The notes beneath the pieces were generated by a model. The model did not search any database. It was not told the DNA's origin and saw nothing but the letters and a program-made list of their open reading frames with translations. Below, one piece after another: positions 11,690-22,710 of a stretch of 64,000 bases of DNA (position 1 is its first letter; the number at the start of each line of letters is the position of its first letter). The DNA lies in contig CP099839.1 of assembly GCA_030062745.1 (NCBI GenBank), positions 31,219,904 through 31,283,903 of the forward strand. The letters are read 5' to 3'. A program made the translations under genes and the position numbers. Source of the stretch: Capitulum mitella. Its lineage: Eukaryota > Arthropoda > Thecostraca > Pollicipedomorpha > Pollicipedidae.

Positions 11690-12515
11690 CTGCAGGCGGA
11701 GTCAGTCGAGTTAGGAAACATCAACTCGGCCAGGACTGCCTGTGCAGCACTCGTAGGAAACCTGCTCGGCCCACACCAAAAAAAAATGTTCAACATTATT
11801 GGTGACAATGCAGAGCACGGAATACTCCCACTATGTAGCACGCAAGTCAGTTTGGAATAATGACTACGACTTAAGACAAGTAACGAAAAGAATCAAAAGC
11901 TGGCAGAATAAATAGCATATTCCACACACAATGCCCGAATGCAACCCAGCTTTCCAGCCGATAAGTTAATGCCACCGGACTTCCAGATCACGTTCTCAAT
12001 TCCGGACCCTTACTATGTTGCATGGTTTGCGACGTTATATCATGTTCCTCACATAATGGATGTAATACCAACAGATTAAAAAACGAAACAGTCAATTTAT
12101 GTAGTGTTTCCTGAGCTGGGCTTTTGTGACAATGGAAAATAGTGCAATAGTTGGGAGCGTGAATAAATGAAACTGGTCCGCTATTTTTGGTGTAGTCAAA
12201 AGGCATGTCTTCCTACGGCCATACGCTACTCATCTCCATTCAAACAGAGGGCATCTCTGAGATACGTAATACGAATTCACGGTAACGTCTTTTTCTGGTC
12301 CATTTCTGACAGATGCGTCCGGTCTAAGGTCTAAAGAGCGAATCTCGTTATCTTCGGAGAGGTGAAACCGATTTGAAAGGGGGCGGGGGCACGTAGCATG
12401 ATGGGTACTATGAGTTTGCGAAGTAAGGCATACAACGTGCAAAGAACTGCAGATTTCCATTCTTGTACCATTGTTACCTATACATTCGTAATAATGAGCG
12501 ACTAACTTCAGTCAA

Positions 12516-12597
12516 ACGAGCAAAAGTAGAAATAAAACTTCAGACGAGCAAAAGTAGAAATAAAACTTCAGACGAGCAAAAGTAGAAATAAAACTTT
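12516..12597. repeat. 28-bp tandem repeat, three copies
   Basis: Units beginning ACGAGCAAAAGTAGAAATAA start at 12516, 12544 and 12572 with no visible mismatches apart from the edges, so the expansion is recent. Confidence 0.85.
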
Positions 12598-13818
12598 GCC
12601 CGGCATTTATCACAATCAGAAAAACCGTGGCCCTCCGCCCCACTGAATCCGTTCCTGAGCGGCTTTTCAATGCCGTCCGCGAAATCGCCAAACTTCATTG
12701 CACTCCCTCTGCCACTAACCCTCCCCCACCAGCGCCCCGAGAAGCGTGACCTTTGACCTGGATTAGCCTCCCCAACAACCCGCCGCCGGCTGCGCACCAG
12801 ACCAGACAACGACCAGAACGCGCGCGTAGTCTGTAACCCTTAGAAGCGATCTACTGTACGTCATGCGCGCGGACCAAAACTGGTTGATCAAATATTCCCA
12901 TACCCCCAAGGGCCAAGATATCAAACGACAGTCATCTTGTGCCGTGAGAAAACGGGACGGGGGTGAGGTACACCACCGCAAAAAGCAGAGCCGCCGTGAG
13001 GCTAACTTCAGACGAGTTTGCATGCTCACATTGGACTGCGTATGCAGCAAGCCAAACTCACACTGATATACGAAAGCATTGGGCTTGGGAACCATGAATC
13101 TGTGCAGAAATACCTTTGGACGCATGATGTGTGTTATACAAATATGACAAGCAAAGTGTGTTGCATGGTCATTTCTGGGTTCAACAGCAGTGAAGGTACG
13201 GACGGAAAACGTAAGCGGACAGTAACTAAATGCAGACACGGACAAAGCACTGATACGTCCCTGGCCAGAGCGTAAAACGCGCCTTAGTACAAAAAAACGT
13301 CCAAGCAGCCAGGTAGGACACGCAAGGCGTCGGCCCTATCACGCTGGCGGTGGCCCTGCCAACTTAGGATAATTTTAATACTATCACTACGGCTCTGCGT
13401 AGAAAAATGACGTGCACTGGCAAAGCAGGGCCTTGGTCCTTATTAACTCTGAGCACGCTCCTACGCTGATACAAGAGTCGGTTGCTTCACGTCTCGCTTA
13501 AACAATGTTTGCAGTCGGTTAACAAGCGCGCAAAACTGGGCTAAACTTGAGTCCCAGTAAACCATAAATCGTCCACGGCAATGAGATTCCTGTGCGTGTG
13601 CAGATTAGCATTTTCACTGTACTAATTACAAATTTTGTGGTCTCACCTTCGAAAAAGATGCCAGGGCAAAGCGAAACCAGCTCCGACCACATTTTAGCAG
13701 AAGATCGGATACCAACAAACCGACCGGAGAGACATTCAACAGCAAATTACCTTCCCGTTGCCGGTGATTTCTGGATTTTCCTTCTGGCGGTGCCGTCCGC
13801 AGCAAGCGTCACGCTCAG

Positions 13819-13862
13819 CCAATCAGAAGCTGCATAAAAGACAAGCGCCAGCATTTCATTGG
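13819..13862. promoter_or_regulatory. CCAAT / TATA-like / ATTGG cluster
   Basis: CCAAT at 13819-13823, a TATA-like GCATAAAAG at 13832-13840 and an inverted CCAAT (ATTGG) at 13858-13862 lie within 45 bp. Each alone is common; together they suggest a core promoter, possibly serving nanos on the minus strand. No transcript evidence. Confidence 0.25.
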
Positions 13863-15477
13863 TTGGCCGCCCGTTGCCAGCGTACTTCCGCTCGGGCGTG
13901 CATTGTTGTGCGGTCCTGGACTTCAGCGGATGTCTTCGCACCACGGGTAGGGATTTTCGTCCAGCCATTTCAAATGAATTGCACGCGATATGCAGTTATT
14001 TTGAGAATCGGGGCGAGTAGCAGACATGAAAATGATACTGATGATCCGAACCAGTAACTGCTCTCGGCGTTAAACCCTGCGTGTCTTAATCTTTCTCGAG
14101 AATTTCAACAGTTACGACCTCTCAGTACACTTATGACACCTCGCATTTCGCGGTTCCATTTTAAGCGCTGATTTCCGGGAAAGGTTCAGTTAAAATAGGA
14201 CAACAAATAAGTGCACTACCCGTAGACGCTGTGTTGAAAAAGAAACTAATTGCGACTCAACGCCCGGGACAGAGTTATTGAAGCATGACGTCATCCATTC
14301 ATCGCTAAGCTCCGTCTACCACCGGACATAGACTGGCCGCATATTAGGTCATTTCTGCCGGTGCTACCAAACGGAGAGGGTGGCGCACTACACATGCTCA
14401 GAACACCATGGTGTAGAAACAGTCGAAGACGAAGCCAGGCAACGGAAATGCTGCTGACAGCAGTAATTGTCGTGATGTCATGAAAAATTCATTGTCGAAG
14501 TAAATCTGAATATCATGGAAGGAAACTTAGGCTTCCCCGTACGGGTTATCTGGAGCCGGAACGCTGGAAGTCCGTGTCAATGATTTTATGGTTTGCTTCG
14601 GGCTTGCCGTGCCAAGTATAACCGTTAAGCAGGGGCGGGCCGTATGTCAACCGTGGAATGAGGGAATATGAGGCATGACCTTTTCTGGGGAACTTACCAT
14701 TGGCCCCATGGACGAAGAAATCTTTGCCGTCCTCCCCAACTTATTCTGGATGCTCCTAAGCTCCTGACGTCTGGAAGTGGGGCGTAGCGACACAAATCGG
14801 AGCACGGAGATTCCAAGGCCCAAAACAATATGTTGAAAATATATATATAAAACTAGGGATGCGCCGGATCGGGATTTTTGTGATCCGGCCGCATACCGGA
14901 TATGGTGGATCGGGGTGCCGGATATCCGGCCGGATACCGGGTATTATGTTTACATGTTTTTATTTACTATTTCTATTGAAATAATGAAACCGAAAAGACT
15001 GAATAGACAAGAAAAATATGAGAAACCGAAGAAAAAGTAAAAAAAAAATGCCCACAGCTTGTGAGTCGATATCTTCAAGGCCAAATGAGGTGGAAAAGGT
15101 CAACTTTGGACACTTTATTGGCCTGTACAGGCCATTCCGTACAACTTTTCGAACGAAACGGGTTGTTTGTTGGGCCGTTAAAACGTGGAATACGATAACT
15201 TCCATTCATTTGGCGTCTTGACCGTGGATTTTGGGTCGAGGTCATGTGAAGTCAATGACCTGTGACGCCATTTTTTCATCTTTTACAGATCAGATTTTGA
15301 ATAACACGAGACAGCTTGAGAGCAAATGAGGGCGCGACATGCATCTTTTGGCGTATTTTCAGTGAAGGTAGCTAACATCGGTACATCTGGTCATTTCCAG
15401 CGTTTATATTTCTGTATGTATGTATAGCTATGTATGTATATACATGTCAGTATCAATATGCCAAACGTGTTTTAGAA

Positions 15478-15935
15478 GGGTCTTTGAATGCGTATTTCAC
15501 ACAAATCGATGTATTGCAAAACAAATTTGGACCAGGTCACAAAAACCTGCCCTTGACCTTTGATGACTTTGACCTGAAATGACTCTGGCATATATATAGG
15601 CGTCTGCATGTGCGCACACGTGTCTTCATTAGGGTCTTTGAATGCACATTTCATACAAATCGACATGTCGCAGAACAAATCTGAGTAAGTTTACAAGATA
15701 TTTGACCTTGGCCTTTAAAGACCTTGACCTTCACTGACCTTGGAATATGTAAGCGTATCAGTCTGCGCACACGTGTTTTTATTAGGGCCTTCGAATGCGT
15801 ATTTCATACAAACTGACATGTTGCAAAGGAAATCTGGATCAGGTCACAAACCTTGACCTTTGAATGCCCTTAACCCTTATTGACCCTGGCTGTGGCCTTG
15901 GTACGTCCATCACTTATGCCCGAATGACATCGCCT
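15478..15935. repeat. 154-bp tandem repeat, three copies, TGACCT-rich
   Basis: Units begin GGGTCTTTGAATGC at 15478, 15632 and (as GGGCCTTCGAATGC) 15785, a period of 153-154 bp. Each carries TTTCATACAAA(T/C)(C/T)GACATG, an AGGTCACAA box, a run of TGACCTT half-sites and a GCGCACACGTGT segment. Divergence between units is moderate. The array lies wholly inside hAT-2. Confidence 0.8.
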
Positions 15936-16289
15936 GACTGTGTTCAAACAGCAATCTTAATATAAATTATTAAATCTTATTATAAATAAACAGCAATCTA
16001 GAACGCCAGTTCTTTCACAAAGTTCCCTTTTGTCAGCGACAACCGTCGTTTTCGTGATGTTTGTCTGACTTCAAATGCTTGAAACTTCAAAATTTTCGGC
16101 TGATTTCCAATTTTTCTACGCCATTCGACGAGTTTTTCAATTGCCATAAATGTCACAAAGTAACAGCAACCAGCTCAGATGCATTCTCGAGATATTCAAG
16201 AAGAGCAGGTGGGGGGCACAAAAAGATCCCCATTCCAGTGCGCGTGTTAAAAGACAGCTGTAGCTGATTCGAGTTGTAAAAACAACGGG

Positions 16290-17021
16290 TGTCATAACGC
16301 GTTCCGGCTGGAAGGTTTGGAATCTCCAGAACGTACGTGACAAGAAAACATTGGTGGCAAACAAGGTTCGGTACCGAAAGAGCAAGAGGTCACCCCAGGT
16401 CACCCAAAAACAAGAGGTCGCCCAAATGACCCGCATCCGGAAACTGTCCCGCGGATCACATGAAATCGGAAAGAACGGGGCATTGCCATGCACGACGAAA
16501 GCTACTTCACCTACCACGAGAGGTATATGTTAGGAAACCTTGGGTACTCTGTTGGAGCATGTCCAGCAGAAGTCCAGCAGAAGTACAACTGAGGCCAGAG
16601 AGCAAGTTTCCCCGCAATCTTTTCGTGTGGCCCGCCATCTCTCTCAGGAGTGTGACAAAGCCGGCTATCATGCCGGGTATGGGTAATGTTGATGGTAACA
16701 TGTACCGTGAAAAGTGCGTAGGAGATGTGCTCATCCCATATTTGGATGAGGACTGTTTCGAGAGGGACATGTTGATCTGGACAGACTTGGCCAGCGCTCA
16801 TTATGCGAAGAAAACGCTCAAGTTGCTGGAAGAGGCCAGAGTGCCGTATGTAGTGCGTGACAGCAGTCCTCTGTGTGCACCAGGTGTGTCCTACTGAGGA
16901 CATCTGGGGCATCATTAAGCACAGAATGTATCAGGGAGACTGGTACGTAACATCCAAAGTCGCCCTAAAGCGCTGGATGAGCCAGGTGATCGCTGCTCTG
17001 GACCTAGAGATACCGCGTTAA
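16290..17021 (+). pseudogene. Tc1/mariner-superfamily transposase fragment
   Basis: A broken DDE transposase. Recognisable blocks are NKVRYRKSKRS, HDESYFTYHE with the first catalytic Asp (about 16490), GMGNVDGNMYREKC, WTDLASAHYAKKT with the second Asp (about 16780-16820) and EDIWGIIKHRMY (about 16893) with the third acidic residue. They fall in different frames, so at least two frameshifts separate them, and the N-terminal helix-turn-helix is not identified. It is nested in hAT-2, so it inserted there or was captured by it. Not functional. Confidence 0.8.
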
Positions 17022-17722
17022 ATGCTGGTGCGCGTATCCAGGCGCGTGCGTGTTGCGGACAGATGAGAGGTGATGGAGATGATCCATTAAGCAAAAACTG
17101 ACCGCAACGGTTATGACTGCATTTCTGCAAAGTTTAATGTTCATACAGTAGTACATGTGCTTACGGTATGACTTTAAATACCTTCTCATTTTCCAGTGCC
17201 CACAATTTACATTTTTCCTTAATGCATTTGTGTCAGAATTTGAGAAAGATAAAAAATATTTCGAGAAAAGGAAGATAATAAATCATAAGATGGGCTACTG
17301 ACCGCATGCTGGCTATTGTTTCAGAGTTTTGAACTTGAGTCCCATTCTTGCAAAGATATGTCCGAACCCTCCCGGACCAATACAGAAAAGTATTGGTCCC
17401 AAGGTCTCCAGACCGACTTGGAACTGCCAGTTACATCGACAATCTAACACAACAAGCCACGTATCCCCTGAAACGATTTTGGACGCAGACATGAGAGCAC
17501 CGTCTTGATTGTACACCGGGAGATTAAATATCCGGCAGTGTCCGGCCGGATCACAAAAATATCCGGCCGGATACCGGATACCGGATAATCTCTAATATCT
17601 GGCCGGATATCCGGCCGGACCGGATATCCGGTGCATCCCTATATAAAAACGACTCAATAATCATGTGCGTCATCCGTGCCTGCTGCCACGCAAATTACTA
17701 GCGACATCTGATATAGTGGACT

Positions 17723-17981
17723 CAGTGGCGTAGCCAGGATTTTTTTCGGGGGTCCTAGAGGATGAGGGGACCCCCAACACTGAGGGGGCTTCTTGAACAC
17801 TACGGAGGGCCCCATAGCCAAGGATGTCGTTTTGTGTAAGTGATTTAGGGGAGGGGGTGGATCCAGGAGCCTCACAACCTAACCCCCCTCAAATGTGAGT
17901 TCCTTAACGGATTTAGGGCACTGTCTTGACCGACGGAAGTTGGTCCAGAAAATTTTGTCTTTTATAGATATTGGTTTGTTT

Positions 17982-18026
<45 letters not shown>
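17723..18026. repeat. Dispersed repeat ending in a TA microsatellite
   Basis: Starts CAGTGGCGTAGCCAGGAT at 17723, a widespread transposon-end motif, and runs into a segment with CCTAACCCCCCTCAAAT and GGATTTAGGGCACT that recurs at 38610, 44850 and 55190. It ends in (AT)20 at 17987-18026. The same order, GGATTTAGCCCAC segment then TA tract, is seen in two of the other copies. Confidence 0.6.
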
Positions 18027-18029
<3 letters not shown>

Positions 18030-18030
18030 T

Positions 18031-18613
18031 AAAGTTAAGGAGCAGATCGTTACATATACATTGTTCAAAATCTACAGCAGACTTGGCATTGATGCTTTTC
18101 TTTGATGTGGCTTCGATTGTTCGTATAAGTCTTTTCGTTTCCAATAAATATTCATTAAGAACGCTGCCAATGTTCATTATAATATAACGAACACGCAAAA
18201 AATCATAATCATTATCGGTCTAACGTATCGTCTACACATGAGACATCTTCAGAGATAATTATAGGGTCAAGGGCAATTGGTTTAAATTTGAAAAACAGAG
18301 CACACGGTTAGTGAATACATGGATTTTCTGGTTCGCACACATAATTAAACATGAGCAAGCAGCGCTGGAACAATACACGAAAGATCAGTACAGCAGCTAT
18401 TCACATATCCATAGCCTAGGTCCAAGTGGCGACCCTTCAAACAACTGCAAGATCCCATGCTCGTTAACCTGAAGGTTTATTCGTGGGTCCGCATCCCGAA
18501 TAAATATGACTTCGAGAGCCGCTAAGCGCCGTTTATCCGTTGCCTTTATGAATGTTTATGACCGAGGTGATGGTATGACGAGTCAAGTGTTCATGGTGGT
18601 GTGGTTCTATATG
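18031..18613. other. Intergenic, nothing recognised
   Basis: AT-rich sequence between two TA microsatellites. No gene or repeat family identified. Confidence 0.4.
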
Positions 18614-18679
18614 AATATATATATATATATATATATATATTGGTATATATATATATGTATATATATATGTGTGTGTTGG

Positions 18680-18727
<48 letters not shown>
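18614..18727. repeat. Compound TA/TG microsatellite
   Basis: About 114 bp of TA dinucleotides interrupted by TGTGTG and TTGGTATA segments. Open frames of repeated Tyr-Ile across it are an artefact of the repeat. Confidence 0.95.
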
Positions 18728-18728
<1 letters not shown>

Positions 18729-18829
18729 CATTTATCCAAAGCGTCATTAGAGTTGATGTAGTGCCATCAGGGAGAAGGTCATTGAAGTTTCCAGAAAACC
18801 CCTGAAACAATGAGTGAAAATTGTTAAAC

Positions 18830-19074
18830 CACGCTAGGGCATTGTTAAAAATTACTCTGAAAATACTATGATCAAGGGCCCACTCAGAGAGTTAAAGATC
18901 CACAGCAACTCCAATGGGCCCTATAGATGAGCTCAAGACGGGGCCTTCCCCGTGGTCTTAAGGGACCTCGTTGAATTCACCTCGAGAGCCCATTCGAGTT
19001 TTCCGTGGAGTCCTCAAGGTTTTTAGAGGGCCTTTGATATATTTAGGGGGCCCACAAACATTTCCTTGACCGGC
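18830..19074. repeat. Degenerate satellite rich in GGGCCC and CCTCGAG words
   Basis: Loose repetition, at roughly 30-40 bp, of words such as GGGCCC, CCCATTCGAGTTTT, TCCTCAAGGTTTT and AGGGGGCCCACAAACATTT. A longer block of the same style lies at 23911-24560. Period and boundaries cannot be fixed by eye. Confidence 0.5.
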
Positions 19075-19421
19075 TTTACCCATTCCCAGCAGGGGGCCGA
19101 ATCCGCCCCCCCCCCTCTGGTTGTTTGCTTACCAATTCCACGGTTTTTGACGCAGCTTCACGAAACTTGGTGACGTTTCTTAGCTTTTCTTTTTATGGAT
19201 GGTGACAAAATTTCAAAATTCTATTTCGCTTGTGGGCGGAACCAGACAACGTTTTTGGGAGGCACCTCAGGCCATTTTGGCCCTGTTCATGGTAAAAGGT
19301 AAATGACTGCCAAAAATGGCATTTTTAGGATAGAGCTAAAAACCTGATATGGATGTATATCTAAATAGTTGGGCAATGTGCAAATGCAGTTTTCTTCATC
19401 TGAGATTGCTTTACAATCTTA

Positions 19422-20824
19422 CACCCTTGTGCATATTAATTGACTCAAACACTCAAAACAATAAAAATTATGGTTTTTGTCAAAATAATCGTTTATTCAC
19501 ATAATTTCTTCTCATTTTTTTTCACATTTTAATACGTAGTATGGCCACCTTTATTGTCTATCACTTGTGAAACCCGCTTGGGCATGGAATCGATCAAGTT
19601 TTTGCAGTTTTCTTTTATCTGTTTGTCGTGGTACCAGACCTGAATTATGGCTTGTATCAGCTTGGTTTTGGTTGTACAATCCTTTTTGCGCAGACGAGTC
19701 TTTATGATAGACCATAAATTTTCTATAGGATTTAAATCCAGCGAGTTTCCCGGCCAGTCCAAAACATTTATCTTGTTTGTTTTGAAAAAAAAAATGGTCA
19801 CAATCTTCGACGTATGGCAAGGAGCCAGGTCCTGTTGAAAAACCCCTGAACCATCTGGAAACGCCTGCTGCATGTCTGGAATCGCCTTTCTTCGTATCAC
19901 GTCGATGTATTGGGCAGATTTCATCATTCCTTCGACAGGATGAAGTGATCCCACGCCACGGAAACTGAAACAACCCCAAAACATTTTCTTTTCGGGGTGT
20001 TTCACGGTTTGGTTGATGTGACCTTCACGGACTTTCTCGCCAGGAGAGCGTCGGACATGTTGACTCCTCTGTCCCTGAACGAAAAAATGGCTTTCGTCCG
20101 AAAACATGACCTTCCGCCAGTCTTCCTTTGTCCAGTGCCGGTACTTTTTTGCCCATAACAAACGTTTAGCCTTCATTTTCTCTGTAAGAAGTTGTTTTTT
20201 TAGTGGTCTGTGAGCCCTCCGACCGGTCTCTAGAAGCCTCCTTCGAACAGCGCTCGAACTCACACTAACTCCAGATCCGGCTAGATCTTTTTGCAGATCA
20301 TCACTAGTCTTTCGTGGTGCAAGTTTGCTTTGACGTATCAAATACAGATCATCTCTCGGCGTCGTTTTTCGTTTTCTTCCACAATTCCCTTTTCGTTTGG
20401 TGACAGAGATCCAGTAGTAACTCCTCGTTTTATAATCTGTGAGACTGAGCGCTGACTGACACCAATTATCTTAGCGATCTCTCTCTGTGACTTCTCAGAA
20501 TGTTCGAATAAAGTAAAAATCTTTGTCCGCTTCCTAGGCGTGATGTCTATTGTGTTCGAGCTGTTGTGTGTGAGCGATGAATGCTCAGTGAATCAATGCC
20601 GCTGACGCAATGACGTGTATTGCATCAGCCAACCAAAGTTCGCGCATGCGCAGTACACACTGGTTCCAAACTCACTTTGAAAAAGCTCCTACAAAAGCCT
20701 ACGTACAAACATTGTTAAAAAACATGACTATGATAGCGGAAATCATTGTGTGATTGTATAACAAAACAGTATCTTCGAAAAACATGGAAAAACTGTACTG
20801 AGTCAATTAATATGCACAAGGGTG
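19422..20824 (-). mobile_element. Tc1 transposon with intact inverted ends
   Basis: 1403 bp bounded by TA on both sides (19420-19421 and 20825-20826). The terminal inverted repeats begin CACCCTTGTGCATATTAATT and are identical over the first 26 bp. The transposase is on the minus strand. Clean ends, matching TA duplication and near-complete coding sequence mark a fairly recent insertion, and it landed inside an older family 1 element, which dates the two relative to each other. Confidence 0.93.
19529..20550 (-). pseudogene. Tc1 transposase, nearly intact (DD34E)
   Basis: About 340 codons, the usual Tc1 length. The N-terminal part (20550 to about 20370) encodes the paired helix-turn-helix, with RKRTKIFTLFEHSEKSQREI and GVSQRSVSQIIKRG. 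The second part (19529-20370) has KTTPRDDLYLI, the GRRAHRPLKK segment and the catalytic core: FSDESHF (first Asp), QQDLAPCHTS (second Asp) and NPIENLW (Glu). Two lesions are visible. The expected start is ATA at 20550-20548 rather than ATG, and the two parts are in different frames, which a single-base deletion near 20385-20400 would explain. It is therefore probably inactive but could have been mobilised recently. It sits between perfect inverted repeats. Confidence 0.9.
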
Positions 20825-21487
20825 TAGGTCATGGTCAAAATTCAACATTTAGTTTTTATAGTAATAATTTTGGTGATTTTTGGAATTGCCAAACACAGAA
20901 TAGATATGACGTAGAAGGGTTCCCTCTACTTGCGCATCAAGTTTCAGCTTGATATCAGGTCGGGTCATGGAGCTATGACCTTAAATCTCAGTGCGCGTGA
21001 CTATGTCACAATCGCCGTAAAATGGAAATTTTGAAATACGGTGAATTCGAGTGAATTCAAATGATTAAAAACGTTTACAGACAATATTAAATACACACGA
21101 GATCATCTTCAACGACTCCAAGGCCACTGGAGGTCATTTGAGATCAAAGGTCACAAGTTGATCTGAAGAGCGTGTGACCATGACAGTTCTCCTTTTTCAT
21201 GTCCCTGGCGCCGTCTACGCTAACATTATACAAACATTATAATATGGTTTGTACTTCCTTAGCATAACATGACTAGCATAAGCCAAAAAAGCGATTTCCC
21301 CCTTTTTTCATGCAGTTGTTGAAAAACTAGTCGTTGTATTATTGAAACCCTGTGAACGCCTATGAATTTTCTCAAAATTTAAAATGAGTGTAGCATTGGT
21401 AAAAGTCCCACCCATAATCTCTCGATTCATGCCAACTTCATCGAAATCGGTCCATAAAGAACAAAACTATAAGAAGTCTAAAAGTGC

Positions 21488-22686
21488 AACTGCCCCCCGG
21501 GAAGGGGGCAGTTGACCGCCCCCCCCTTGAAATTTTTCTGGGACTGCGAGAGAACGAACAAACACAGAGCCACGAAACTTTGTGCCTTTTGCTTCGTTTT
21601 TACACCTTGTGTCAAAGTTTTGACTTCAGGTCAAGTCAGGTATCTGACCTAGGTCAGGTCAAACAAACCTATGTCCAAAAAAGTTTAGTTCCCTGTAACG
21701 TTTTCGGAAAACAAGATATCACAATAATACATCCAGGGATTAGTGATCTTGATAAATGCAACAAATCTGCTATCTCAGATTTTTCGGAATTTTCCGGGTC
21801 ATTGATCTAAGGTCAAGCCCATTTTTAAGACACGTGGCCGTTTTTTTTTTAGGAAATTTGCGGAATATTTCATAGCATTTTTAATGCGGAATAAAGCAGA
21901 CATCTAGTTACCGTCATTTAGCAAAGTATCAATGACTTCCAGCCATTGACTTGAGGTTAGGTCAAGAATAACTGTAGTGAGGCAAAATGTACCATCGTCA
22001 AAATCGGCGATGAATTACTCAGAATGGGTAGAAAATGGCAGAACTGGCTTGCACAGACGTTAGTAATGCCAGGAACCTAAAAAAATAACAAAAAATTACA
22101 TATTTTGGAAATAAACACGTTCTTGCGAACAAAGCTCCGCTAGTTTTGTAGATTGGTAACTGATGATTTTTTTCTAAATTTAAGCATGAAAAAGCATCAC
22201 AGGAACTACCAAGATCAATAAGATTTACATGAATAAGTAGGCTAAAATTAGTTGCCGTTAATTTCTTACTGCGTACGGCTGCGGCGCAAGCCGACAGCCG
22301 GCGCGAAAATCGCCGTGTCTTTAACTCAACGTTTAGGCGTATATGTTGAACAAATCCGAGAAATTAGATATGTATCGGCATCTGCGGACCTTTACTTGTG
22401 AGGTGGTGCCTTTACCTATGCGTTATTGGTCACAGCCATTGAGATTCAGGCCATTTCTCGGTCTGATGCAGTCGGCTATGAGAAAACATATATAGGACAT
22501 AAATTGCTTTCATATTATCTAAATCTAAAAATGAGACCAGTTTCGAGCTCTACTCGTCACAAGGTTTCCAACGGTGTGCTCACTTTTATCGTGCGACCAA
22601 CCGTTCGCGAGTTAGAGGGGAACGGCCAACTGCCCCCCCCCCATTCGGGCATGATCGTAACCGACCGACGGTCGTGCGCGGGTTAA
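21488..22686 (+). mobile_element. Family 2 TTAA element, copy ii
   Basis: About 1.2 kb in plus orientation. It has the family's GCGAGAGAACGAACAAA start region, GGTCAGGTCAAAC, TCAATGACTTCCAGCCATTGAC, the GTTAGAGGGG region and the conserved end CGACGGTCGTGCGCGGGTTAA, finishing in TTAA at 22683-22686. It abuts truncated copy A on the left and copy B of family 1 begins 25 bp to its right. No coding capacity. Confidence 0.75.
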
Positions 22687-22710
22687 CCCTATTATAGTCT
22701 ATCTTCAAAG

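Larger units (their letters stand above)
11690..14853. other. Upstream region of nanos, no gene recognised
   Basis: This may hold the missing first exon, promoter and first intron of nanos, but no frame with a recognisable nanos N-terminus was seen. It contains a 28-bp tandem repeat and a CCAAT/TATA-like cluster, listed separately. Confidence 0.4.
14854..17641. mobile_element. hAT-like element with CCGGATATCC subterminal repeats (hAT-2)
   Basis: Ends are TAGGGATGCGCCGGAT at 14854 and the inverse of TAGGGATGCACCGGAT ending at 17641. The 8-bp flanks TATAAAAC (14846-14853) and TATAAAAA (17642-17649) match at 7 of 8 positions, the target-site length expected for hAT. Multiple GGATATCCGGCCGGATACCGG-type motifs fill the first 90 bp and last 120 bp. 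No hAT transposase is seen inside; instead there is a tandem repeat and an old Tc1/mariner fragment, so this is a non-autonomous or hollowed-out copy of about 2.8 kb. Confidence 0.75.
19075..21480 (+). mobile_element. Family 1 TTAA element, copy A, split by a Tc1 insertion and truncated
   Basis: Starts TTTACCCATTCCCAGCAGG, a degraded family 1 end, and follows the family order through GCTTCACGAAACTTGGTGAC, CAACGTTTTTGGGAGGCACC and GGTAAAAGG to 19419. It resumes at 20827 after a Tc1 element and runs to about 21480, where it joins a family 2 copy instead of reaching its own right end. It contains AGATCAAAGGTCA at 21141-21153, one base from a perfect DR1. Confidence 0.7.

Noticed and set aside
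12763-13245. Minus-strand frame as the missing nanos N-terminal exon
   Set aside because: A WEYL segment slightly resembles a CNOT1-binding motif, but the aromatic spacing does not fit and the phase link to 11689 cannot be shown.
18506-18810. Open frames of repeated Tyr-Ile and Thr-His
   Set aside because: Translations of TA/TG microsatellites; the same applies at 32588-33143, 42953-43296, 44812-45307 and 17962-18198.
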